This document shows, piece after piece, positions 1 to 11,846 of a stretch of 64,000 nt of DNA. The DNA is from Rebecca billardiae RCC1528 (taxonomy: Eukaryota > Haptophyta). Numbering within the stretch: the stretch's first letter is position 1; each line of letters opens with the position of its first letter. The stretch is taken from the NCBI GenBank assembly GCA_965240325.2, contig OZ251226.1, forward strand, positions 620,001-684,000. Direction: 5' to 3'. The position numbers and the translations under genes are program-made. A model generated the notes under the pieces. The model was not told where the DNA came from, did no database searches, and worked only from the letters and a program-made list of their open reading frames with translations.

Positions 1-1133
1 CGCGGGCGCGAGCGCGCGGAGAGTTCTAGGATCCGACCCATGGTGTTGGGTGTACCTCGTGTGCGACAATGACGAGGCGGACGAGAGCCGCAACTGGATT
101 CCTGCACTCACCGGTCACCGAGGAGTGCAGGAATCGCGTTCCTCGCGCACGTGGGGGCCGCCATCGGCGGTGAGAGGTACACCCAACGGGGCGTGACACC
201 GATTCCCACTGGCGAGCAACGGTTTGTCGCCGTGACATACAGTTTACTAAGAATAAGAGACGCACACAGCTCAGGCAGGCGAGATTGACGCCCGCCAACT
301 GTCACCGCCCATGAAGCCGTCGCCGATGGTAGCGCCGCCGGAAAAAATCGTTCAGCCGTCCGCCTGCGAGGCCTGGACGAGGGCTGCGGCCGCCTCGCGG
401 CGCGCCAGCGCCCGTCGTCCTCGCCCCACCGTCGTCCACAAAACGTCGTCGTCCGAACTCGCCGACTGGGCGCCGATGTAGTAAATGGAATCTGGTAGAA
501 ATAAAACAGGCCCGAAGCGGACCGGCCCGCCCAAAGGGGCAGGCGCCCGTCACTGAGGCGGACGGGGTCACATATCGTCAGATGATGGGTCAGGCAGCCC
601 CGAACTCCCAGCCCCAGGGAGTTTGGGACTCCGGACTGCGGCCGAGATAGTAGTGCCGGATCGTGCCTCCGCCGGTACGTACGGGTAGATGCGGAAACTT
701 ACCCGCGCGACTCCTGTGGAACGGTGTCACCGAGCACTGGCGCCCAGTCTGACATGCAATGATGCAGATGACTCCGGACTTGGACCTCGACGGTCCCGGT
801 ACGACTACGTGTACCCACCGTCCGCACAGTTGCGGGCACAATATAATTATAGTATTATAATTATAACGCATATATTATTATTATTAATTTAATAATAAAA
901 AGATATATATATATATAGACACATCGGATGATTCGGAATAATCATCATCGGATCGGTCATCATCGGACTGCTAATGCTTAATGAGAGTGATCAGATACTG
1001 ATAGACGCGCCGCGGGGGCGGCGACTCGCGATAATAATATAGGCGCGGCAGTCATCAAGGCTGAGACGAGTTGCTGACGTACGAGTCACCGCGTGCGGCA
1101 CGAAGTAATAGTCATCGTCAGAGACATCAATGG
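1..1133. other. Gene-free repeat-bearing spacer
   Basis: I see no convincing coding frame. The first half carries a copy of a dispersed repeat (239-472). Positions 838-920 are a strongly AT-rich stretch made of TATTA-type runs, followed by TGATGA/CATCATCGG-type simple sequence. This lies beyond the 3' end of the minus-strand channel gene. Confidence 0.6.
239..472 (+). repeat. Dispersed repeat family A, copy 1 (uninterrupted)
   Basis: This segment matches 17650-18016 over most of its length in the same orientation. Here the junction AACTGTCA/CCGCCC at 297-310 is uninterrupted, whereas in the second copy an 82-bp hairpin sits exactly at this junction. The 5' portion (239-300) recurs in reverse orientation at 60672-60738, and part of it at 23659-23706. 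Confidence 0.8.
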
Positions 1134-4100
1134 TCAAGTAATCGCGGCGCTGAGCCTGGCGGCTCCGCCGCTGTGTCGGCTCAAATCGGCGCTGTCGGAG
1201 GGGCCGGGGTTGCCATCCTCAGAGTCGATCCGCGAGTTCCTCGCCGAGCTGACGGCCGAGCCCGAGGCAGCGCTCAGGCGCATGCGATCCCCACCAGCGT
1301 CGGCGGCCACGCCCGACTCGCCCCCTGCCCCGGCCTCCGCCTCCGCGGCGATGTCCTTCACCTCCTTGAGCAGGCGCATGCGCGCGACGTCCGCCGCCAT
1401 CAAGTTCGTGCGGTGCTCCGCCTCGCGCCGCTCGACGTCGTCCGCCATGCTGTTGCTCAGGTCGCTCGTGTGGTCGCGCTTGAACTTGGAGCGCCGGCTG
1501 GCGCTGCCGGAGGTGCGACCCGGCGACGTCCCGCCTGCCCTCCTCGACAGCCCCGGGCTCGGGTGCGCCGCGCTCGACGTGGATCGCGAGACAGGCGGTG
1601 TGACGGGCACGGCGGCCGTGCGCACGAGCGAGTTCCCGTTGGTGAGGAGGTGGAGCGTCGCCTCCGCGGCGAGTTGCTCGCAGAGTGTGTCGTACGCGTC
1701 CTGCAGGTCGATCAGGTCGTTGGTGCGCACGCGCAGCGCGTGCATGATCGCGGCGCGCGTCTGCTCGATCGCCGCGTGCTCGGAGAGCAACGTCGCGCCC
1801 TCCGCGCCCACGCCGCCACCGCCGCCCCCGAGCAGCGACGATGCCAGCTGCCGCCTGAGCGCGCCCGCATCCGCGTCGGACACGCTCGGCCCCGCCGCGT
1901 CCGAGCCCTCCTCGACCAGGAGCGTCGGGTGCACAGTGGCGGAGCGCTCTCCTCCGCCCTCCTCGCCGTCGCCCTCGGCGGCAAAGGTCACGCCGCCCGC
2001 CGCGCGCTTCGGCTGCGCCGGCCCGCGGCCGTCGCCGACCTCGTCGCTACTCACGGGCATCACGGCGTCGCCGGGCGCGCTGGCGGTGCCGCCGCCGTTC
2101 GGGCGCTCGGCCGCGGCGACCCCGGCCGCGCCATCCTCGCCCGTAGCGCCGGCCTCGCCGGCCGCGTCGTCCGGCTTGGAGGACCTGAGCAGGCCCTCTG
2201 CGCAGCTCCTGGAGCGCTGAGGCGAGACAGCGTCGGCCGCGCTCGCACGGCTGCCACGACTGCCGCCGCCGGACGTCACCGCCCGGCTGATCCGCTTCAG
2301 GGGCCCACTCACTGGCAGCCCGCCGGTGCTCAAGCGCGCGCCCGACTTTGCGCGCGTGACCGCTGAGTTCACGGCCGTGCCCGCCAGCTCGACCGCGCGC
2401 GAGACGGGCGCGGGCACGTGCGAGCGCTGCTCGACGCGAATCGCCGCCTGCACGAGTCGCTCCTGCTCGGCGACCTCCTCGGGGTCTTTCGCCTTGCTCC
2501 GCAGCTGCGAGATGCGCGCGTACGCCTGCGCACGCACGGGCATGGGGGGCACGCGCGCCCAGACCGAATCAGCCGCCGCGGCGGGCTTGCCGGGCGCAGG
2601 TGCGCGCTCGAAGGCGGGGGCGCGGATGGGGCGTGGCGGCAGACGGCGGACGGCGGGGCCGCTGGCGAGCGCGTGCGCGCGCGCGTAGCGGGTCGCTCGC
2701 CCTCCCCGCGCACACGCACCTTGTCTGAGATCGCCTTGACGTACTCGGGGAAGTTCGAGGAGACTTCGTCGAACGCGTTGCTCGTGAGCTTGAGCACGGT
2801 GCTCGTCTCGACCGCCCACACGTTGACCGTGCGCGGCTGGCGCGTGAGCAGCGCAATCTCTCCAAAGTAAGAGCCCGCCTGGAGCGCGGCGACGATCATG
2901 CCCGTCTTGAGGCTCACGACGAGCGTGCCCTGAGCGGCGCACGGCCGGGCGCGGGGCACGGCAGCGCGCGCAGCGCGACCGATCGATCGGCGTGCGTGAG
3001 GGGCGGCGGCGCGCGCGCCTGCGGGTCCGAGTGGCCGGTCCGCTCGGCGCGCTGCCGGCCGCGCGCGCGCGAGCGCGCGCGCGCGCAGCTCGGTCGCACG
3101 GGCGTGCGCGGCGGGGCGGGCGCACCTTGGAGACGAAGTACATGCAGTCGCTCAGGTCCTCCATCACCATGATGTGGTCGTACTGCACCACCACCTCGGG
3201 CGTCATCCGCAGCACGAGCGCGCGGATGAAGTTGAACGACGCGTTCTCAAAGAGGGGCACGTCCTTGATCAGGTTGGCGTGGATGTGCACCTGCACCTCT
3301 GAGCTCGGGCGCGCGCGGGCGCGGGGCGGGCGGGGCGGGCGCGCGGGTGAGACGCGCGCGCCACGCGCCGACGCGCCGACGCGCCGACGCGCCGACGCGG
3401 CCGTGGCGCGCGCGGCACGGCGCGCGTCGGGGGCGTGCGCCTGCCGCACCTGTGGAGACGTGCTCGGGCAGCCCGAGGCCTGAGACGTCGATGTCGCCGC
3501 CCGCCTGCGCGAGCGTGCGCGTGTACTTGAGGATCTTCGTCTTGAGCGGCCCCTCGATCTGGTAGTGCGAGATGAACGACGACGCGTTCTCCAGCTTCGC
3601 CTCGAGCAGGATCTGCGAGACCAGCAGCTTCTTCACAATCTCGAAGACCATGCCGAACACAAACGCGTAGAACACCGAGCCGATGATGAGCAGCACGATG
3701 CCGACCTCGCGCTCGAAGACGGTGGAGGGCGTGACGTCGCCGAAGCCCACCGTCGTCATCATCGTGATCGCGAAGTACAGCGCCGTCACGTACACCTCGC
3801 TGTACGTCTCGGCGGAGGGGACGATGCCCTGCACGGCGATCCAGCCGCCGCTCGCCGTCGCCATCGCCGCGTACACAAAGACGATCGCGCTCCAGTGCGC
3901 GAGGATGGTGAAGATGCCGACGATGTTGACCAGCCGGAGCACGACGGGCATGTACAGCGTGAGCAGCAGCCGCTCGATCCGGACCATGCGCATGATGATC
4001 AGGCTCATCGACATGGTCGCGCCCGGCGAGCCCGCCCAGTGCAAGAACTGGTAGATGGGCAGCGCGGACACGAGGTCGAGCACGAGGAAGTTGGAGGCGT

Positions 4101-4767
4101 AGCTGCGGATCACCTCCTCGCGGTCGCGCCGGATCGAGCCGTACGGGCCGAACGCCGAGGTGTTCATCTGCACCAGCACGTCCAGGCAGTAGAAGACCGT
4201 CGACACGTGCAGCAGCACGTCGCACACGCGCACGGTGAGCGGCCACGCGCCCACAAACACAGACGAGCGGAGCAGCATGCTGAACGGCGCCCACACGACG
4301 GAGAAGACGCCCCACGCGATGATCACGCAGTGCCACAGCTGAAGTAGCGACGAGTTCCGGTCGATCATGTACTTGGACGGCGGCTTTATGTGCGCGATCC
4401 GCATCGCGGCGACGCTCAGGCGCGTGGGCGCCGTGGGCGTGTCCGTTGCCGTCGCAAAGTGCTCGCGCAGCTCGCCGTTGGGCACGCCCCACGGGTTGGC
4501 CAGCATCGCGATCTTCGAGTCGGAGCTGGCGGAGACCGTCGTCGTCGCGCGGTTGTAGCCGGGCTTCGGCGACTCGGGCAAGATCGTCGTCTTGCGGATC
4601 GGCTGTTGTTGCCGCGCCGTTCGGTGCGAGCCACTGCTCGAGCCGCCGAGTGCGCCAATCCCGGCGGGGTTGACGAAGGACGAGTTGGACTCGTTGCAAC
4701 CGGTGACGCTCGAGCCCCCCGCACCCTCATCTGGGCGCCCCCCCGCATCTGCGCGTGCGTCCGCCAT
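1134..4767 (-). CDS. Voltage-gated-type K+ channel with cyclic-nucleotide-binding domain
   Basis: This is a plasma- or organelle-membrane K+ channel of the CNBD/EAG/HCN-like superfamily. Four exons join in frame: 4767-3450, 3298-3126, 2929-2720 and 2525-1134 (about 1030 aa). Donors are GTGCGG, GTGCGC and GTGCGT; acceptors are CTCAG, CTCAG and CGCAG. The open frame extends to 4806 only through a TTG codon, so I start at the ATG at 4767. Transmembrane segments begin near residue 142, and the selectivity filter TVGFGD lies near residue 336, which predicts K+ selectivity. Exons 2-3 encode the CNBD, whose phosphate-binding cassette GSYFGEIALLTRQPRT (near residue 516) keeps the Gly-Glu and Arg expected for ligand binding. 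The last exon adds about 460 residues of low-complexity Ser/Ala/Gly tail with short helical parts and no domain I recognise. Family assignment is firm; ligand and gating are inference. Confidence 0.92.
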
Positions 4768-5175
4768 CGCGGCGCCGACGGTTCGGCTGGAGAGCTGGAG
4801 AAGCAATCCACTCCACGGTCGCCCAGGCGCCCGCCCTCTTGAGTATCGTATCTCCGGGACGTAGCGTTGCGAGAACTCATCAATCCCGCGAGTTTTGAGG
4901 TAACGTTCGTCGCTACCGCCCTTGAAGCAAGGCCCTTGCTTGAAGCGACCGTCAACTCATTATTATTGGAGTTTGCTTAGAAGTCTTATAATTGATAAGG
5001 CTTGGCTCAGGCAACCGAATATGGGCGACCAGACGATCTTCGTCCTTTGGACGTATTCCCGGTGACCTGTTCATATTGACTTTATACCCACCAGTTACCC
5101 GCGACGGTTAATGCGCTTTGTTTTTGCGGATGGAAATTATTACTGCCGGGATAATTCGGACGTTGGGCCGACAAT
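4768..5175. promoter_or_regulatory. Divergent intergenic region, channel / histidine phosphatase
   Basis: The 408 bp between two divergent ATGs must hold both promoters. The part around 4955-5000 and 5080-5160 is clearly more AT-rich than the flanking genes. I cannot assign a specific TATA box or transcription start. Confidence 0.4.
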
Positions 5176-6138
5176 ATGGCCACTCTGGACCCGCATCACG
5201 TGCGCCGCGTGACGCAGACAGGCGGACCGCAGAAGCAGGTGCTGTGGGTGCGCCACGGCCAGTCGATCGCGGACGACCAGAGGTCTGTGACGGACCCGGA
5301 AAGCTCAGACCCGCGCTGGCTGGACGCTCAGCTCTCACCGCTCGGCCGCAAGCAGGCGAGTAGTTGGGCGGGCGTCGCCCCAACGTGGAAGGTCCAGGAG
5401 GTGCTCTGCTCACCGCTCACAAGAGCGCTGGAGTCGGCATGCCGCGTCTTCTCCCACACGAGTGTCGACATACACGTCACACCGCGCGCGCGCGAGGGCT
5501 GGTGGTTCTCCACCGAGAACCGCGGCCGATTGCGATCGGGGCTCGAGGCGGGGACTGAGTCTGGCGATGGCGGCTCGCCGCATTGGACACCGCTGCACGA
5601 GCTGCCTGGTGCGCATAAGCTGCGCGGGCTCGAGAGAGTCGAGGCGCCCGTCCCCGGCGAGTGGGACCCGCTGGGCGAGGAAGAGCGCGCCGCGGACGAG
5701 GACGGCCTCTTCTCGGACTGGCGGCGAGGGCTCGAGGAGCTCAAGCTCGAGCTGCTGCACTCGAGCGCGTCGCGCATCGCCGTGGTCACGCACTGGGGCG
5801 TGATCGAGGCACTGACCGGCGTCGGCTGTGCCAACGGCTCCATCGTCCCCACGCTCGTGCAGTCGAGCGGTGATGCCAAGGCCTGGCAGTGTACGGTGTG
5901 CGGGCCCATCATGGAACACCCGCCCTTAGGTGTGCGCACGCGCACATGGCGTGCGCGTCATCACACACCACGGTTCCGCACGCGCGCCCCGCCGAACCGT
6001 CCTCCCACACCCCCTCTGCACTCGCGCGCGCGGCCGGCATCGCCTCCAGGCATATCTGCCTACGACCAGGTCGAGCATCTGAGCACACCCGCCTCCCCCA
6101 TGGGCATGGGCTCTTCGCCCGGGGAGGCCTTCAGCTGA
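5176..6138 (+). CDS. Histidine phosphatase (phosphoglycerate-mutase-like) family protein
   Basis: This is a branch-1/2 histidine phosphatase fold. The catalytic RHGQS motif is at residues 26-30 (His27 would be the phospho-acceptor), and the second conserved His is in VVTHWG near residue 206. Substrate is unknown; such proteins range from sugar-phosphate to protein phosphatases. I interpret 5930-6049 as an intron (donor TTAG/GTGTGCG, acceptor CTCCAG), giving exons 5176-5929 and 6050-6138 and a 280-aa protein. The intron is 120 bp and stop-free, so unspliced RNA would encode 40 extra Arg/Pro/Thr-rich residues, and the single continuous frame is an alternative model. No targeting peptide is evident, so cytosol is the default. 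Confidence 0.85.
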   Translation: MATLDPHHVRRVTQTGGPQKQVLWVRHGQSIADDQRSVTDPESSDPRWLDAQLSPLGRKQASSWAGVAPTWKVQEVLCSPLTRALESACRVFSHTSVDIHVTPRAREGWWFSTENRGRLRSGLEAGTESGDGGSPHWTPLHELPGAHKLRGLERVEAPVPGEWDPLGEEERAADEDGLFSDWRRGLEELKLELLHSSASRIAVVTHWGVIEALTGVGCANGSIVPTLVQSSGDAKAWQCTVCGPIMEHPPLGVRTRTWRARHHTPRFRTRAPPNRPPTPPLHSRARPASPPGISAYDQVEHLSTPASPMGMGSSPGEAFS

Positions 6139-6608
6139 GCGCTGAGCAGCGACCCGCGCAGCGGCGCACGCGCAGCACTCCGAGCAGGCAGCTAGCTTTA
6201 ATAGCTGCGCACTTCCGAAGTTGCTTCAGTGCGACTCGAATATCATCGCCGTAGGCCACTGCTAGTCCGACTGGTGGCATCAGCGCGCAATAACTTTACG
6301 ACATGCGCTGCACAGGTGCGCAAGCTGAGCCCGGTGATGACGTCACCGAGTCTGTCCGAGACGCACGTACTTATCTGTTATCACGGAGTGTACGGCGGAC
6401 GACCGAGTCTGTGACCGATGATGCATCACTCGCAATCAGTGATGAATAAGTGAATCAGCGTCGTCATCAGACTCATCCGTGACTGCGCTTCTGATGAGTG
6501 AGTTGACCGCCACGGTGAGATCGAGATTAGTAGAGTCTCGGCGTCGCAACGATGTGAACGTCGTCCGTCTCGAACCCTCCGAGTCGGACGAGTTGAATCA
6601 GCAGACAA
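6139..6608. other. Convergent intergenic region
   Basis: This lies between the 3' ends of the phosphatase gene (plus) and the IML1 gene (minus). It contains several short TGATGCATCA/AGTGATGA-like simple repeats around 6410-6490 and no coding frame I trust. It probably holds both 3' UTRs. Confidence 0.5.
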
Positions 6609-9141
6609 TCAGCTCGAGGACGAGGGCGATTCGTCAGGGGGCGGCTTCGTGAGCCATTGGCGCTGCTCCTCGCGCGCGACGAGCGCGCACAGCTCGTCGA
6701 GCATCTGCAGCGCCGTCGCCACCGCCTTGGCCTCGTCCGCGCCCTCGAGCGTGTTGGTCGTCCACGCCAGGCCGCCGTCGAGCAGCTCGACGAGCGCCCC
6801 GCACGCGCGCTGCACGTACCGCGCGCCGGGCGCGACGGGAGAGCCCGATTCGCCGAGGCGCTCGAGCACAAAGTCGAAGCGGCCGCCGACAGCGCACAGC
6901 GCGCGCGCGGCGAGCTCGCGCACGGCGGCCGAGCACGGGATCGAGAAGTGCGGCGAGAAGGGCCCGCCGATCGCGCGCCCGCTCGCGCCATCCGTCTCAC
7001 GCGCGATCGGCAGCTGCATCACGCGCAGCCCTGCGTGCCGCGCGCGCCGCCGGAGCAGCGCGAGCAGCTCCTCGACCGCCACGCCCACCGACACGCGCCA
7101 CTTGAGGGTGAAGCGCCAGGCGCGGCGCGCGTGCGCGACGGAGTCCATCTCGACGACCGTGGTGAGCGCACGCTTGCCCGCCCCGGCGGAGCGCACGCGC
7201 TCGCTCAGCACCGGCGGCTCGCGCGGCGGCGGGCGCGCGGCCGCGCGGCCGGCGCCCACGCCCTCCGCGCGCGCGCCGCCGCTCGCTGGCTTGGCGCCCG
7301 GCCCTCCGCCCGCGGCCGGCTCCGCGTCCGCGTCCGCGCCCACAGCAGGCAGCTCGCTGTCCGCGCGCGCGTCGGCCGGCCCGCGCAGCCGCACGCGCGC
7401 GATGCAGGCGACGCGCGGCGCGACGGCGCGCGCGAACCGGCGGAACGCGTCGATGTCGAGCGCGATCGCCGCTTCCTCCGAGCGGCCGCCCAGAGCGTCG
7501 GCGTCGGCGTCGTCAGCCTGCTCAGCCGCCTCGCCCGCCGCCGCGCCGGCCGCGCCCGCCGCGCCGCCGCCACTTCGGCCCGCGCCCGCGGGCGTGCAGC
7601 TACTGGCGTCAGACTCGGCGCCGAGCAGCGACTGGGCCGCTGGCGTGGCGAGGGGCGAGCTGGCGTGCGGCGTGGCGTCGTCGGCCGTGCGCCCGAGCAC
7701 GCCGTGTCGGCCCTGCGGCGGCGTCTGCGGCAGGCCTGGCGTATCCGGCCTGGCTAGCTCAGAGCCCGCGCCGCCGCCGCCGCCGCCCGCGCGAGCCGCC
7801 AGCGCGCCGCCGCCGCCGCCGCCGCTCGCGTGCACGTCCGGCCGGCTGAAGAGGCAGAAGGACACGCGCCGGTACTGCATCCACTCGAGCAGCACGTGCC
7901 CGTCCCAGATCCCGCCGGCGACCATGAAGTCGAGGTGGTTCCAGTTGAACGCGGCGGGCTGCACGCCCACGCGCGCGCTCGCCATGAACGACGTCGCGAC
8001 CTCTGCGTACCCGCGGTGCCGCGCGCCCCACACGAGGTAGCGGTACGGCACGACCGGCGTCTCGAGCCGCGCCTTGCGCCGCTGCCAGATCTTCACCTCG
8101 ATGGTCTGGTCGTCCATGCGCGTGAGCAGGTGGAAGCTGTGCCCCATACACAGGTAGCACGCCGAGCGCGGGTCGGCGGATGACCGCTGCGCGTGCGGCA
8201 GCTGCGACAGGAGCCCGCCGCCATCCAGCAGGCTGCCGCCTCCATGGCTGCGGCGCGCGAGGCCCGGGGTGGCGGCCGCGCCGCTCGCGCCGCCGTCCAG
8301 CGGCAGCGCGCAGTGCGGCAGCGCGCCCGCACCGGCGGGCACGCCGCCGCCGACCGTCGCGGTCGACGCGACGCGCGGCAGCGGCGCCGAGCCGTGCGGC
8401 TCGATCATCTGAAAGTCCTGCTCGAGGCGCTGGCAGATCAGCTCGTCCATCAGCCGCAGGGACGCGTCCTCGCCGTCGCCCGCCGGCGCGGGCGCGAACA
8501 GCTGGTAGATGGTCATGTCGTAGTGCCGGTCCTTGTCCAGCTCGGTGGGCGGCACGTCGTCGGTGGCGAGCGGCAGCAGTGCGGGCTCGCACAGCGACAT
8601 CCACATGCGCTGCTCAGGGCGGTACAGGGTGGAGTTCACGACGTGCAGCCACTGCCGCGCGGAGATGGCGCGCGCGCCCGGCGCGGGCACGAGCCGCGCC
8701 GCCGGCGCCGGGTGCCTCGCAAACGGGTTGTCTGTGAGCGCGCCGCGCAGGGCGCTCAGCGCGTGCGCGGCGCTCGCGCCGTGCGCGTGCGCGCCGCCGG
8801 GCGGGCCGAGCCCGAGCCCGAGCGTGGACGCGGACGCGCCCACGGCGCCGCCCATCCCGCCGCCGACCCAGCTGCTCGCGCCGGCCACCTCGGACCCAGC
8901 GGCGCAGCCCTCCTCCCAGTGCGGAGTGCCGCCGCTCGGCGCGTGCGGCGCGTGCGCACAGGCAGAGGGCAGCCCGTCCCCGCCGGCTGCGAGCGCGCCC
9001 ATCGGCGACCTGCCTGCGCACGCGTCCGCGCACGGCCCGGCGCGCGGAGAGAGGCGCGGCGAGTACCGGCCGCAGCGCGCGCCGATGATCGCGACGGGCA
9101 TCGCGGCGGACGCGCCGGGCGCGCAGACAGCTGAGCCGAGC

Positions 9142-9174
<33 letters not shown>

Positions 9175-11516
9175 AACGTGCCCGCGCCCGCGCAGCCGCC
9201 CAGCACGTGCGCGCCGTGCGCGCCGTGCCGATCAGGCGTGAGCGAGAAGCTGCCGCCGAGCCGAGCGGTGGAGGCGGAGGGCAGAAGCAGCGGCGAGCCG
9301 CTGGGAGGCGGCGGGATCGAGCCGCCCCCGAGCGCGCCTGCGTGCGGCCCGGCGTGGGGGCCGCAGCCAGCGCCGGCCGCGGCCGCGTGTGCCGCCGTCG
9401 GGCTGTGGAGCGGAGACAGCCGCCCGCTGCCGCCGCTGAAGCTGAGCCCGAGGATTGGCGGCGGCAGGGCCGGCTCTACCGGCACTGGCGACGTGCCCGG
9501 GGAGGAGGTGGGCGAGGCCGAGCGACTGCGCAGGCTCGCGTGGCTCAGCTGGCTCTGGTACGAGCCGACCAGCCGCTCGTCGCGCGTGTCGCGCACGCCC
9601 TGCGGCGCGTGGCCCATCATCATCGTACCCACGTTACCCACGTGTAGGAGCGAGACACCGACGGCGCCTGAGCCGCCGAGGCCGCCTGAGTACGTGTGGG
9701 GGATGCCTCGGCGCGCGACGGGCGAGGCGGCGACGCGCACGTCGAGGGCCGAGCGGTCGAGCGTGAGCGCCGCCTCCGCTGCCGCCGGGGACGGCGCGGC
9801 CGACGCGCTGCGCGGCGCCGGGCGCAGCCGACCCTCCCTCCGCGCAGCGCTCGCCGCTGCGACCGCTGCGACCGTGGACTCGGCGCGCGAGCCGCCGCCG
9901 TCGGCAGCGGCGTCGCGCACCGCGCACACGGCTCGCGAGCGCGCCGGGTCGGGCGAGGGCGCCTCGGTGTACATGCAGTTGAGCCACTCGGGCGAGCGCC
10001 ACACCAGCCCGCCCCCGGCCGGGGGTGTGCCCGGAGGCGTGGCGGAGGGGCCGCCGCCGTCGACGCCGCCTGGCGCGCCCGCGGCGCGCGGCGTGGTGAG
10101 CAGCAGAGGCACAGTGTGGCGCGGCGGCCGGCCGAGGCAGACGAGGTCGCAGCCGATGCCTGTGTCCTCCATTCGCGCGTTGGTCACGTCGAGCAGCTCG
10201 CGCCCGCACTCGAACACCCCCGCCGACGGCGAGATCACCACCACCTGCTGCCCCGTCTTGCTCAGCTCCCGGTTCAGATGCGGCTCGTCGAGCGCGCTCA
10301 GTGCGAGGTTGATGGCTTCGATCAGGTTGCCGCGCGCGGCGGGCGCAAAGGCGGAGAGCCCGACCTCGCCGCGCGTGCGCGGCAGCGAGGGCTCGGCTCG
10401 GGCGGCGGAGGGCGCGGGGTCACCGCACGCCGCATCCGCACGCGCTGCGAGCGGCTCGCCGGACGCGCGGCTCGCGCAGCGCTGGGCGGTCGAGGCGTCG
10501 GCGCCGGCGCCGCCCGCCGGCGCTCCTCCAGCGGGGCCTCGTCTCGGCGGCGGCGCCGCGCGGAGCGGGAGGCTGAGCTCGCGCCAGCCCGCGCACCGGC
10601 GGAAGCGGTTCATCTCCTCCTTGAGGGTGCGCACGAGCGGCGACCAGTCCGCCAGCGTGAGCCGCTCGCACACGACTTTGTACACGTCGCTCGGCTCGGC
10701 GCCGGCCGCGCCGCCACCCGCACCGCTACCCGCGCCGCCGTCCGCACCACCGGTGCCCGCGTGCGCGCCGCCGCCTGCGGTCGGCTTCGCGCGCGGCGTG
10801 CGGGGCTCCGCGCCGGCGGGCAGGGTACGCGAGAAGAGCACGAGCGTGAGCGCGTGCGTCACCGCGCGCCGCGTCCACTCCTCCAGCAGCCGCGCGACGA
10901 AGCCGACGGTCCTGTCTGCGTAAGGCTCGCCGTTGTCCGCAGAGAGCCACATCTCCCGCGACATCTGGATCAGGCAGACAAAGTGCTGCGAGCGCGAGCG
11001 GAAGACGAGCTTGGTGCGCTTGGCGATCAGGCCGCAGAGGCACGGCTCGCCCCGCATCGTGAGCCGCTGCACCTGCACGCGGAGCCCGCCGTGCGAGATC
11101 AGCTTGCCCACGTGCGCGCTCGCGCTCACGAGCGCGCGCTGCAGGTGCCAGATCTCGGAGCGCGAGATGTACTGCTCCTTGACGGAGAGCTCGACGAAGT
11201 CGAGCGAGGCCTCGTCGAGCGAGGAGAGGCGGTACACAACGACCTGGCTGCGCGCCTTGAGGCCGAAGAGGTCGGCGATCGCCTTGGCGACCGAGACGGC
11301 CGCGCCGGGCGCGATCAGGTCCTTAGCGATCGAGCTGGTGGCGACGGGCAGCACCAGGCGGCCGCCGGGCGGGTACTCGTCGTCGGGCGGCAGCAGCTCG
11401 ATGACATCGCCCGGACGGCAGTCGGGCAGGAGCTCCGGGTTGAGCAGGAGCTCCTCCGTGCTCACGTCGGGCACATGGATGTGCAGCCGCACCGGCTGGC
11501 AGCGCGGCGCAGCCAT
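6609..11516 (-). CDS. IML1: IML1/DEPDC5 homologue, GATOR1 (SEACIT) complex subunit
   Basis: The GATOR1 complex is a GAP for Rag GTPases at the lysosome/vacuole and represses TORC1 when amino acids are scarce; IML1/DEPDC5 is its largest subunit. The single 1635-codon exon starts at an ATG at 11516. The N-terminal domain is unmistakable: the block around LDFVELSVKEQYISRSEIWHL, then CGLIAKRTKLVFRSRS, IQMSREMW and LVLFSRTLP, occupies about residues 100-240. A SABA-like region with NLIEAINLALSALDEP and QQVVVISPSAGVFE follows at about 390-440. A low-complexity Gly/Ala/Pro tract spans roughly residues 500-930. Conserved sequence resumes (QWLHVVNSTLYRPEQRMW, CYLCMGHSFHLL, FNWNHLDF) and the C-terminal domain covers about 1450-1620. 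I do not find the DEP domain normally between the last two blocks. At 1635 residues it is near the usual family length only because of the low-complexity insert. Confidence 0.88.
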
Positions 11517-11846
11517 GCTGGTGGGGAGGACGATATTGTTGGCGCGCCATCATCGCTTTCTTTCGAAAATGAGTCGCCAAGGAAATCTCCTGGTCCGGTA
11601 GCTTCGCGCCACAAGCCGACTGCCCACCGCCTGCGCCTCGCGCACGCACGTCGTGACTCGTGAGCACCTCGCGACTCTTCCGGGATCTCCAGATCAAGCC
11701 GGTTTGAGGTTGAGCAGCTCTTGCTGTGAACAGCCCAAGCTTCCGGACAGCGCGGCCCGCCGCAGCGACGCACGCTTCAACGCGCAGCGCTCCCGCCGCA
11801 CCCCCACTTTCCGCGCTCGGCGCGCGCGTCAAGGAGCGATCGCGCG
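11517..11846. promoter_or_regulatory. Divergent intergenic region, IML1 / repeat protein
   Basis: The 330 bp between divergent start codons must include both promoters and 5' leaders. A moderately AT-rich patch lies at 11540-11590. No discrete element is recognisable. Confidence 0.4.
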
